This document shows, piece by piece, positions 45,711 through 53,130 of a stretch of DNA of 64,000 nucleotides (positions within the stretch are counted from its first letter, which is position 1; every line of letters starts with the position of its first letter). Where the stretch lies: positions 4,154,001 to 4,218,000 of the forward strand of contig NZ_CP033219.1 in the NCBI RefSeq assembly GCF_004006175.1, given 5' to 3'. Position numbers and translations under genes: made by a program. The stretch comes from Parasedimentitalea marina. Lineage in GTDB: Bacteria > Pseudomonadota > Alphaproteobacteria > Rhodobacterales > Rhodobacteraceae. The notes under the pieces are model-generated. The model had not been told where the DNA came from, searched no databases, and saw only the letters and a list, made by a program, of their open reading frames with translations.

Positions 45711-45733
45711 AAAAAAACGGGCGCGCGGCCCGT
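45711..45733 (-). terminator. Terminator-like hairpin in the rimP leader (candidate attenuator)
   Basis: On the minus strand ACGGGC, loop CGCGC and GCCCGT precede seven T, ending only 25 nt before the rimP ATG and about 50 nt after the candidate transcription start. An upstream GGCGCG (around 45779-45774) could pair with CGCGCC inside this hairpin and disrupt it, giving an antiterminated alternative. Either it is an attenuator for the operon, or it ends a short RNA or readthrough from upstream. Confidence 0.6.
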
Positions 45734-45789
45734 CAGATCATCCCGATGGTGCTTCGTACCCAAGGCCCGACGCGCCGCTGTTGAAACGG

Positions 45790-45818
45790 GATATAGGCGG
45801 GACAGGCTGAGTCTGCAA
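45790..45818 (-). promoter_or_regulatory. Promoter of the rimP-nusA-infB operon
   Basis: On the minus strand TTGCAG, a 17-bp spacer and TATATC make a good housekeeping promoter about 104 bp before rimP. Read as CTTG, 18 bp, CCTATAT it also fits the RpoH-type pattern seen at dnaK, so heat-shock input is possible. The two readings cannot be separated by eye. Confidence 0.6.
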
Positions 45819-45874
45819 GCCCTCACTTCTACTTGTTCGAAATACTGTGAACCAAGATAGAATAAAACCGTTAC

Positions 45875-46723
45875 TTAAACCCGCCACCACCGTTCGGCGA
45901 TACGTCCATCGTCCAATGCGGCCCGGCGTCCGATCACCCGTGGCACGCCAACCCCAGAGTGAGTCGCTATCGCTACATCCTGTTGCGACGGCAAGTAGCG
46001 AAAATCTCCGCGTTTTATCAGCCCATTGGGATCAGGCAGCGCAGAAATGTCGACATAGCCATCCCGCAGGGCTTCGGCACGGACAGTTTCGTCAGGGATT
46101 ACAATCACCTCAATTTGATCGGCCCAGCCGGCCTGACCATCCTTGAAATGACCTACAACCCGCGAGGCGCGGAAATGACGTTTTTCTTGATACTGCTCCA
46201 CCCGATAACAGCCCGTCCCACTGACCTGCCCTAACGGAGCATCAACGCGCCCAGCGCGGGCGATAAACAACGACGAATCAGCCAGCAAATACGGGAAATC
46301 AGGGTTTGACGCCGAGAGTTCGATTCGCAGCTGCAGGTCAGACACTACGGAATAGTCCAGTATTTCGACACCAACTGGCAAATTATGGGCCATCAAAGAG
46401 GCCATCACATCGCTGGCCACCATCAATTGTCCATCGTGGAATCGTACACCAGAACGCAAGTCGAAGGTCCAGATGCGGGCATCCTGACTGCTATGCCAAT
46501 GGCTTGCCAGTTCACCGCGCAACACTCCGTCCGGCGAGATTTCAGTCAGGCTGTGATATAAGGCGCCCCGTGCCACCAAATCCAACAAGTTGCCATCGCG
46601 CGGAACAGCCAGACGCAGGGCCCCACCTCGCAGTGGCGCAGCCGACAACGATGTGCCCGTGGCCGCCAACAATGCAGCGGCAGCACCCGAAGCAAACAGG
46701 GCGCGGCGGTCAATTCGGCTCAT
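45875..46723 (-). CDS. Family 5 (peptide/nickel-type) solute-binding protein, short form, Tat-exported
   Basis: 282 aa. A twin-arginine-type signal (IDRRALFASGAAAALLAATG) precedes a domain typical of SBP family 5 (ELASHWHSSQDARIWTFDLR followed by SGVRFHDGQL). Full-length members have about 500-550 aa; here the C-terminal lobe is absent and the frame stops cleanly, with no continuation in another frame before the rimP promoter. It may be a decayed gene or a specialised half-size protein. No ABC permease or ATPase genes adjoin; it directly follows pip with no gap. Confidence 0.7.
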   Translation of the reverse strand: MSRIDRRALFASGAAAALLAATGTSLSAAPLRGGALRLAVPRDGNLLDLVARGALYHSLTEISPDGVLRGELASHWHSSQDARIWTFDLRSGVRFHDGQLMVASDVMASLMAHNLPVGVEILDYSVVSDLQLRIELSASNPDFPYLLADSSLFIARAGRVDAPLGQVSGTGCYRVEQYQEKRHFRASRVVGHFKDGQAGWADQIEVIVIPDETVRAEALRDGYVDISALPDPNGLIKRGDFRYLPSQQDVAIATHSGVGVPRVIGRRAALDDGRIAERWWRV

Positions 46724-47698
46724 CTACTGCTCCTCTGCGATGCGATTCATCACCTTCACCAATTCAGCACTGATTCCCGGCTCTGACAGTGCATGCCCAG
46801 CGTGCTGAATCATCTTTAACTTGCCCTCGGGCCACAGCTCATTCAAGCGCCAGGCCATAACGGGTGGGCAGATCATATCATACCGGCCCTGTACGATGAC
46901 ACCCGGGATATGCGATATCCGCCCCATATTCGCCAGTATTTGCCCGTCACTTTCAAGGAAACCATGATTGGCAAAATAGTGGTTCTCTAGCCGGGCAAAG
47001 GCGCGGGCGTACTCACCCGGGCTTTCGCCCGATCTTCCGTTTGAATGAATCGAAGCCAATGCATTTTCCCAGGCGGACCAAGCCCTGCCAAACCGAATTT
47101 CCTCGGAAACATCCCCCGAAAACAATCGCGTCTGATAGGCACGGATAATGTCGCCACGTTCGTTCTCGGGGATCAGCGAGACAAACCTTGCCCATGTTTC
47201 TGGCCAAAATTTGCCAGCACCGCCGCCGTAGAACCAGTCCAGTTCTGCTTGGGTCATCAAAAACACGCCACGCAGGATCAGATGGCGCACCCGACCCGGA
47301 TGTGCCTGCGCATAGATCAATGACAGGGTGGCACCCCAACTGCCGCCAAAGACCATCCAATCCTCGATTTCAAGCAAACGACGAATCTGCTCCATGTCCG
47401 CGACCAGGTGCCAGGTCGTGTTATCTTCGCAGGACGCATAAGGTCGCGAGCGGCCGCACCCACGCTGGTCAAATAGAATCACCCGGTAGATGTCGGGGTT
47501 AAAGTATCGCCGCATGGCCGGGCTAGAGCCACCACCTGGCCCCCCGTGGCAAACCACCACAGGCACCCCCTGCGGGTTGCCGCTTTGCTCTACATATATG
47601 CGATGCCCCTGCCCAACATCGATCATCCGCTGATCGAAGGGTTCGATCGGCGGATAAAGATATTGAACTGCACGCTTTTGATCCTGGAGTTTGTCCAT
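46724..47698 (-). CDS. pip: Proline iminopeptidase
   Basis: 324 aa alpha/beta hydrolase. HGGPGGGSSPAMRRYF supplies the oxyanion region, GGSWGATLSLIYAQAHP the nucleophile Ser, DQRGCGRSRP is family-typical, and GRYDMICPP and GHALSEPG supply the Asp and His. It releases N-terminal proline from peptides in the cytoplasm. Cotranscribed with the solute-binding protein gene, suggesting peptide use; divergent from ubiG by 50 bp. Confidence 0.95.
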   Translation of the reverse strand: MDKLQDQKRAVQYLYPPIEPFDQRMIDVGQGHRIYVEQSGNPQGVPVVVCHGGPGGGSSPAMRRYFNPDIYRVILFDQRGCGRSRPYASCEDNTTWHLVADMEQIRRLLEIEDWMVFGGSWGATLSLIYAQAHPGRVRHLILRGVFLMTQAELDWFYGGGAGKFWPETWARFVSLIPENERGDIIRAYQTRLFSGDVSEEIRFGRAWSAWENALASIHSNGRSGESPGEYARAFARLENHYFANHGFLESDGQILANMGRISHIPGVIVQGRYDMICPPVMAWRLNELWPEGKLKMIQHAGHALSEPGISAELVKVMNRIAEEQ

Positions 47699-47748
47699 TA
47701 TTGACCTGATTTAGAATGTCCAAGCTAAAAGAACACACGGAGACAGGA

Positions 47749-48492
47749 ATGCAAGCGCCTCAATCCACGGTAGACCCTTCCGAGATCGCTAAATTTGAAG
47801 CGATGGCTGCAGAGTGGTGGGATCCCAATGGCAAGTTTAAGCCGCTGCACATGCTAAACCCGTGTCGGCTGGACTATATCACACAACAGATCGCTGGCGA
47901 ATTCGACCGTGATCTGACCAAACCAAAGCCATTTTCAGGGCTGCGTTTGCTGGATATCGGCTGCGGTGGCGGATTACTGTCCGAGCCCATGACACGTCTG
48001 GGTGCAACCGTCGTAGGCGCTGATGCAGCTGGGGGTAACCTGCCGGTGGCCCGCATTCACGCTGAACAATCTGGGTTAGACATCGACTATCGCCACACCA
48101 CGGCCGAGGCCATGGCAGAAGCCGGTGAGCAATTTGACGTGGTCCTAAATATGGAAGTCGTGGAACATGTCGCTGATCCTCTGGCCTATCTGACGGCAAC
48201 CCGGCAACTGTTGCGCCCCGGCGGGCTGCAAATCTGTTCGACAATCAACCGCAACGCAAAAAGTTTTGCCATGGCCATTATAGGTGCTGAAGTGATTATG
48301 CGCTGGTTGCCACGCGGTACCCATGAGTGGTCAAAATTCATCACCCCGGATGAGTTGTTTGATCTATTGTCGCAAGCCGGTTTGTCCCCGGTGGATCGAA
48401 AAGGTTTTCTTTTTAACCCAATCACTTGGGGCTGGTCCATCAGTGATCGTGATCTTAGCGTCAATTACGTCACCGCCAGTATAAAGCATTAA
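47749..48492 (+). CDS. ubiG: Ubiquinone biosynthesis O-methyltransferase UbiG
   Basis: 247 aa from the ATG at 47749 (GGAG 6 nt upstream); an in-frame ATG at 47716 lacks such a signal. [20 protein letters not shown] is the family hallmark, followed by the SAM site [15 protein letters not shown] and [10 protein letters not shown]. It performs the two O-methylations of the ubiquinone head group at the membrane surface. The C-terminus [21 protein letters not shown] also matches UbiG. Confidence 0.97.
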   Translation: MQAPQSTVDPSEIAKFEAMAAEWWDPNGKFKPLHMLNPCRLDYITQQIAGEFDRDLTKPKPFSGLRLLDIGCGGGLLSEPMTRLGATVVGADAAGGNLPVARIHAEQSGLDIDYRHTTAEAMAEAGEQFDVVLNMEVVEHVADPLAYLTATRQLLRPGGLQICSTINRNAKSFAMAIIGAEVIMRWLPRGTHEWSKFITPDELFDLLSQAGLSPVDRKGFLFNPITWGWSISDRDLSVNYVTASIKH

Positions 48493-48682
48493 CTTTCTTG
48501 CCTATACTTTGGGATAGGTAGCAGTCCCTTTGACCGTTTGTTTAGGGCAGGTTGGGAATGCTATCGATATACCAACTCTCCAGGATAACCCTGAGGGTTG
48601 TTTGGGCAGCAATGCCCTTGGTCGAGTGAATGCTACTGCGTTCCAATAGGTAAATTTCCACTCACGGAGCCTATTCGGAACA

Positions 48683-48710
48683 GCGGGGCGCCTGGGAGCA
48701 GGCTCCCCGC
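48683..48710. terminator. GC-rich hairpin between convergent ubiG and marR
   Basis: GCGGGG-C-GCCTG, loop GGAG, CAGGC-T-CCCCGC: 11 paired bases with a single C-T mismatch. No strong T-run follows, so termination efficiency is uncertain. The remainder of the 239-bp gap shows no gene. Confidence 0.5.
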
Positions 48711-48731
48711 TTCCTCGGCTAACAAGGCCTT

Positions 48732-49172
48732 TTACACATCGCTTTCAAGCTTGCTTCGTAACTCGCGCAGGATTGGCAAAGTGGCGCGGACACGATCACT
48801 ACCCAACTCATTCACCACTTCGGAAATGATCGGCGCAATGCCCGCAAGCGCTGCATCACGCGCCTGGCGGCCAGCCGGGCTGATCGCCACCATTTTACGC
48901 CGCGCATCGTCCCAGTCTGGGCGAATGTGTATATAACCAGCCACTTCTAACTTGCTTAACGTGTTGGTCATCGCACCGCGGGTCACGTGAAATGCTTTGG
49001 CCAATTGTGCCGGCGAACGCTCCAGACCAACACGTGCCAAATGATTCAGCACCGAGAAATGCGAAAGCTCCATACCTTTTGGCAGCGCCTTGGTCAGACG
49101 CGAGCGGGCCAATTGGTCAGCCATCAAAATTTCGCTAAACAGCGAAACCGCAAGAGAGTTGTTGTCTTCCAT
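48732..49172 (-). CDS. MarR-family transcriptional regulator
   Basis: 146 aa winged helix protein: LSHFSVLNHLARVGLERSPA.., recognition helix LAKAFHVTRGAMTNTLSKLE, and wing AGYIHIRPDWDDARRKMVAI with the D-x-R-DxR-like turn of MarR. It binds palindromic operators as a dimer and usually responds to small aromatics or oxidants. It is the last gene of comF-grxC-nitrilase-marR, with a one-base overlap on the nitrilase stop (TAATG). Confidence 0.9.
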   Translation of the reverse strand: MEDNNSLAVSLFSEILMADQLARSRLTKALPKGMELSHFSVLNHLARVGLERSPAQLAKAFHVTRGAMTNTLSKLEVAGYIHIRPDWDDARRKMVAISPAGRQARDAALAGIAPIISEVVNELGSDRVRATLPILRELRSKLESDV

Positions 49173-50002
49173 TAGGGTCCGTCAAAGTCTCGGTCATGTG
49201 TCAGCGAAGGGACACGCTTGCGTGCTTCTGCCACTTTTTCCATGTCCAGATCAACGTAGGTCACTCCGGGATCGGTGCCAGCATCCGACAAAACTTCTCC
49301 CCAGGGGGCGACAACCAAAGAATGACCATAGGTCTGACGACGACCCCCCGTGCTGGCAGCGTGTTTTCCAGTTTGCGCCGGAGCCAGTACATAACAGCCG
49401 GTTTCTATAGCGCGTGCGCGCAACAGCGTATGCCAATGGGCGGCTCCGGTTACGGGTGAAAACGCTGCCGGTGCAGTCAGGATCTCTGCCCCGGCTTTGG
49501 CCAGTGCGCGATGCAAATGGCCAAATCTAACATCGTAACAAATGGTCATGCCAATCCGGCCAAACGAAGTGTCGGCCAGCACAGCTCGGTCACCGGGCCG
49601 GTATCCATCTGATTCGCGAAAGGTTTCTTCTGGGGTCACGTTCACATCAAACATGTGGATTTTATCATATCTGGCTGTGACGTCGCCCTGAGGTGAGATC
49701 AGGAATTGCCGATTCGCGAAGCGCCCATCGCTGTCATGCGTCTTGACCGCCAGTGACCCCAGTAACACCCAAACCCCATGCCGCGCCGCCGCGTTTTGCA
49801 GGGCTGCCAGCGTTGGATCGTCTTCTTCGTGATGCAGAACCGTCTGCTGATGTTTTCGACTGATGCTGACGCAATTGGTTACCTCAGGTGTCAAAACAAA
49901 TTCAGCGCCCCCTGCTACAGCCTTTGCCAACATCGTTTCAACCATGTCCAGGTTTTCACCTGGATCATCGCTTGATGTCATCTGCAGCAGGGCCACGCGC
50001 AT
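49172..50002 (-). CDS. Carbon-nitrogen hydrolase (Nit2/omega-amidase-like)
   Basis: 276 aa nitrilase-superfamily protein with the Glu-Lys-Cys triad visible: E40 (LTPEVTN), K114 (RYDKIHMFDV) and C154 (TICYDVRFGHLHRAL). The sequence is closest in feel to Nit1/Nit2-type amidases that act on deaminated glutathione or omega-amides such as 2-oxoglutaramate. Placement beside a glutaredoxin gene fits a link to glutathione damage repair, which is inference. Confidence 0.88.
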   Translation of the reverse strand: MRVALLQMTSSDDPGENLDMVETMLAKAVAGGAEFVLTPEVTNCVSISRKHQQTVLHHEEDDPTLAALQNAAARHGVWVLLGSLAVKTHDSDGRFANRQFLISPQGDVTARYDKIHMFDVNVTPEETFRESDGYRPGDRAVLADTSFGRIGMTICYDVRFGHLHRALAKAGAEILTAPAAFSPVTGAAHWHTLLRARAIETGCYVLAPAQTGKHAASTGGRRQTYGHSLVVAPWGEVLSDAGTDPGVTYVDLDMEKVAEARKRVPSLTHDRDFDGP

Positions 50003-50017
50003 ATGAGGTCTCCGCTT

Positions 50018-50275
50018 TTAGGCCGCCAGAAGCGGGTCAAGTTTACCCGCCTGTTCAAGGGCAAACAGATCATCACAACCGCCCACATGAGTGTCGCCGA
50101 TGAAAATCTGCGGCACCGTGCGGCCGCCATTGGCGCGCTGGATCATCTCGGGCTTGCGCTCGGGGTCCGTCAGTACGTTCACCTCAGCAAAGGTGACACC
50201 TTTTTGAGTCAACAGCCGTTTGGCCGCATGGCAAAAACCGCACAAAGGCGAGGTATATATTTCAACCGATTTCAT
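50018..50275 (-). CDS. grxC: Glutaredoxin 3
   Basis: 85 aa from the ATG at 50275, with GGAG 6 nt upstream; an ATG four codons earlier is less well placed. Thioredoxin fold with active site C12-G-F-C15 (commonly CPYC), then the glutathione-binding stretch GGRTVPQIFIGDTHVGGCDD. It reduces disulfides and mixed glutathione disulfides. It lies 15 bp before the nitrilase-like gene. Confidence 0.95.
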   Translation of the reverse strand: MKSVEIYTSPLCGFCHAAKRLLTQKGVTFAEVNVLTDPERKPEMIQRANGGRTVPQIFIGDTHVGGCDDLFALEQAGKLDPLLAA

Positions 50276-50368
50276 CGAGGTCTCCATTTCATTCAGCTTC
50301 GACGTTGTGGGGGATTTGGGGGTTCAATGCAACAATTGCGAGGGGTGCCTGCAAACATGGGCATTTGA

Positions 50369-51094
50369 TCACTGTTTAGTGACCCGTGCCAGCGTCACCA
50401 CCCGAACCTCAGCGGCCCCGCCCCGCAGGCAGGCATCGGTACAGGCAGTCAGCGTCGCCCCCGAGGTCATAACATCATCAACCAACACAATAACCTGTCC
50501 CTGCATTCTTGCCGATTGGCGGGGATTAAAAGCAATGGAGTCGCCCAGCGCCTCGAACCGTTGATGACGTGTTTTGCCATCTAACGACGCCGTGCGTTTG
50601 CACCGGTGGAGAAGATCAACACAGCACTGAAGCAACGATTGTTTGGCCAGTTGCATCGCCAGCAGGGCCGACTGGTTGTAACGGCGCTTCAATAGCCGAG
50701 TCCAGTGCAATGGCACCGGTACAATGATTGGATTATTCTCCAACAGCGGCCGTGCAGCCCGGATCATCCACGCGGCCGCAGGTTTGGCGATGTCACCACG
50801 ATCCCCGTGTTTTAGTGCCAACACCAAAGCCCGCGCCTGATCGCGATACAACAGCGCTGCACGTCCCTGGCTCCAGGCGCGCGGGTGCGCCATGCAATCA
50901 TCGCAATCCAGTCGAAACCCATCCGCCTGCCCCGGCAGTGGCACGCCGCAACTTTCGCAGACTGTGCCGCCAATGAACGGTGTTTCCCGCCAGCAAGCAC
51001 CGCATAGACCAAAGTCACTTTCGACCAGACCACCACAGCCCAGACATCGTGGCGGATAGATCAGCGAAACTGCCATTTGTATCTGCTTCAGCAT
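50369..51094 (-). CDS. ComF-family phosphoribosyltransferase-like protein
   Basis: 241 aa. A zinc-ribbon-like N-terminus (PPRCLGCGGLVESDFGLCGACW and a further CESCG and CDDC) precedes a type I phosphoribosyltransferase domain ending in the PRPP loop VLVDDVMTSGATLTAC. ComF proteins assist DNA uptake in naturally competent bacteria; elsewhere their role is unclear. First gene of its operon; its ATG is only 17 bp from the divergent methyltransferase ATG. An internal Met at residue 7 is an alternative start. Confidence 0.9.
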   Translation of the reverse strand: MLKQIQMAVSLIYPPRCLGCGGLVESDFGLCGACWRETPFIGGTVCESCGVPLPGQADGFRLDCDDCMAHPRAWSQGRAALLYRDQARALVLALKHGDRGDIAKPAAAWMIRAARPLLENNPIIVPVPLHWTRLLKRRYNQSALLAMQLAKQSLLQCCVDLLHRCKRTASLDGKTRHQRFEALGDSIAFNPRQSARMQGQVIVLVDDVMTSGATLTACTDACLRGGAAEVRVVTLARVTKQ

Positions 51095-51111
51095 CGGCCT
51101 AAACAGCCTCC

Positions 51112-51942
51112 ATGACGCAAGCCCCCAACACCCAGCCAGCCCTGTTCGACCGTCCGGCCCTGACCGCCCATCGGGCGCGCCGCAAACAGAACGCCCTGTT
51201 CCTGCACGACACAGCCCGGGATGAGGTCGAAGATCGCCTTTCTATGGTTAACAGAACCTTTAGCGCCCCAGCTATCGTCACTCCTTTTGCGGAGATTTGG
51301 CAAAATAGCCTGCCGGGCGCAAAAATAGTTCCTGACGATGACGTACTAGAGTTGGAACCCGCTGCGCATGACGTTGTGGTGCACGCGATGTGCCTGCATT
51401 GGGCCAATGACCCGGTGGGCCAACTTATCCAGTGTCGACGCGCACTGAAGGAAGACGGGTTGCTGCTGGTCGTGATGCTGGGCGGTCAGACGTTGCATGA
51501 ATTGCGCAGCACCCTGGCCGAGGCAGAAACGACCATTACCGGCGGGCTATCCCCCCGCGTTGCCCCCATGGGCGAAATCCGCGACCTCGGCGGGTTGCTG
51601 CAGCGGGCAGGACTGGCGCTGCCGGTTGCTGATTTGGTGCCGCTGACTGCTGAATACCGCGACTTGCCTCATCTGATGCACGACCTGCGGGACATGGGAG
51701 AGACCAACGCGATGTCTCAACGGCAAAAACACCCCAGCTCTCGGTTACTGTTTGAGATGGCAGGGCATCTGTATCACCAACATTTCGCGACGGATAATAA
51801 CCGCCTGCCCGCCACATTTGAAATCGTCTGCCTGACCGGCTGGTCCCCTTCAGATACTCAACAAAAACCACTTCGCCCAGGATCTGCGCAATCACGGTTG
51901 TCGGATGCGCTGAAAGTACCGGAAACCAAACTGACCGAGTAG
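51112..51942 (+). CDS. SAM-methyltransferase-like protein of the BioC/NDUFAF5 type, glycine loop not visible
   Basis: 276 aa. Downstream motifs of class I methyltransferases are recognisable (HDVVVHAMCLHWANDPVGQL, then LIQCRRALKEDGLLLVVMLG), as is the NDUFAF5/BioC-like start. Where the SAM glycine loop (DxGxGxG) should be, the chain reads FAEIWQNSLPGAKIVPDDD, with no such motif. It may bind SAM unusually, act without methylation, or hydroxylate a target as NDUFAF5 does. Divergent from comF with a 17-bp gap. Confidence 0.75.
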   Translation: MTQAPNTQPALFDRPALTAHRARRKQNALFLHDTARDEVEDRLSMVNRTFSAPAIVTPFAEIWQNSLPGAKIVPDDDVLELEPAAHDVVVHAMCLHWANDPVGQLIQCRRALKEDGLLLVVMLGGQTLHELRSTLAEAETTITGGLSPRVAPMGEIRDLGGLLQRAGLALPVADLVPLTAEYRDLPHLMHDLRDMGETNAMSQRQKHPSSRLLFEMAGHLYHQHFATDNNRLPATFEIVCLTGWSPSDTQQKPLRPGSAQSRLSDALKVPETKLTE

Positions 51943-52023
51943 CGACCGTGGGCAATTGTCTGATTGACCTGCAATCGGTTATGCCTATTCATCCGCTAGA
52001 TCCAAGCCCAACAGGACGCCACC

Positions 52024-53073
52024 ATGCCGGACGCCACAGTACAAGCAACCCGCCCAGCTAATCACCCAAATGTTCCTGCCGGAAAGGTTGGAATTTTGCT
52101 GGCCAATCTTGGCACTCCGGATGATTATTCCTATTGGCCGATGCGCCGCTACTTAAGCGAGTTCCTGTCAGATCAGCGGGTGATCGACTATCCAAAATGG
52201 AAGTGGCAACCCCTGCTACAGCTGATCATCCTCAGCAAGCGGCCATTCAGTTCCGGTGCGGCGTATAAATCGATCTGGAACCACGATAAGGGCGAAAGCC
52301 CGTTGATGACGATCACTAAGGATCAAACCACCAAGATGGCCGCCGCTATGGCGTCCCGCTATGGCGATCAGGTGATGGTTGATTTCTGCATGCGCTACGG
52401 CAACCCATCTACCAAATCCAAAGTGCGGGCGATGGTCGATGCCGGCTGTACCAAGATCCTGTTCTTGCCCCTGTACCCGCAATATGCCGGCGCCACGTCG
52501 GGCACCGCCAATGATGAGTTTTTTAAGTCCTTGATGGAAGAGGCATGGCAACCCGCTGCACGGACTGTTGCACCCTATTTCGATCACCCCGACTACATCG
52601 GCGCGCTGGCCGGATCGATTGAGACCGCCTATGCCAAGATGGCGAAACGCCCTGATATACTAGTCTGTTCGTACCACGGCATGCCAGAACGTTATTTGCA
52701 ACAGGGCGACCCCTATCATTGCCAATGCCAGAAAACGACGCGACTGCTGCAAGAGCGCTTGGGCTGGGCTGGCACCGATTTGGTCACGACATTTCAGTCG
52801 AAATTCGGCCCCGAGGAATGGCTAAAACCTTATACCGTCGACCATGTTGCAGACCTGGCCAAACAGGGCAAAAAGAACATCGCCGTGGTGGCACCGGCAT
52901 TCTCGGCGGATTGCATTGAAACGCTGGAAGAGATCAACGAAGAGATCCGCGAAAGTTTTGAGCACGCAGGGGGTGACAGTTTCACCTATATACCCTGCCT
53001 GAACGACGATGACGCCCATATTGCCGCGCTGTCTTCTGTTGTCGAAGAGAATTTGAAGGGCTGGCTGGACTAA
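52024..53073 (+). CDS. hemH: Ferrochelatase
   Basis: 349 aa with GKVGILLANLGTPDDYSYWP, MRYGNPST, LFLPLYPQYAGATSGTAND, the SYHGMPERYLQQGDPYHCQC stretch holding the metal-site His, and VVAPAFSADCIETLEEIN with its conserved Glu. It inserts ferrous iron into protoporphyrin IX at the inner membrane, the last step of haem synthesis. Ribosome binding site AGGA 7 nt before the ATG. It stands 81 bp after the methyltransferase-like gene. Confidence 0.97.
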   Translation: MPDATVQATRPANHPNVPAGKVGILLANLGTPDDYSYWPMRRYLSEFLSDQRVIDYPKWKWQPLLQLIILSKRPFSSGAAYKSIWNHDKGESPLMTITKDQTTKMAAAMASRYGDQVMVDFCMRYGNPSTKSKVRAMVDAGCTKILFLPLYPQYAGATSGTANDEFFKSLMEEAWQPAARTVAPYFDHPDYIGALAGSIETAYAKMAKRPDILVCSYHGMPERYLQQGDPYHCQCQKTTRLLQERLGWAGTDLVTTFQSKFGPEEWLKPYTVDHVADLAKQGKKNIAVVAPAFSADCIETLEEINEEIRESFEHAGGDSFTYIPCLNDDDAHIAALSSVVEENLKGWLD

Positions 53074-53130
53074 GCGTTTCGGTCGGCACCAGACCTAAGG
53101 GTCGATAACAAAATGAACTTGGGGGAATGA

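Noticed and set aside
45711..45783. rimP leader considered as a tRNA gene, because a tRNA precedes this operon in E. coli
   Set aside because: No TTCRA T-loop, no CCA-ready acceptor stem and no cloverleaf can be drawn; the T7-tailed hairpin explains the structure.
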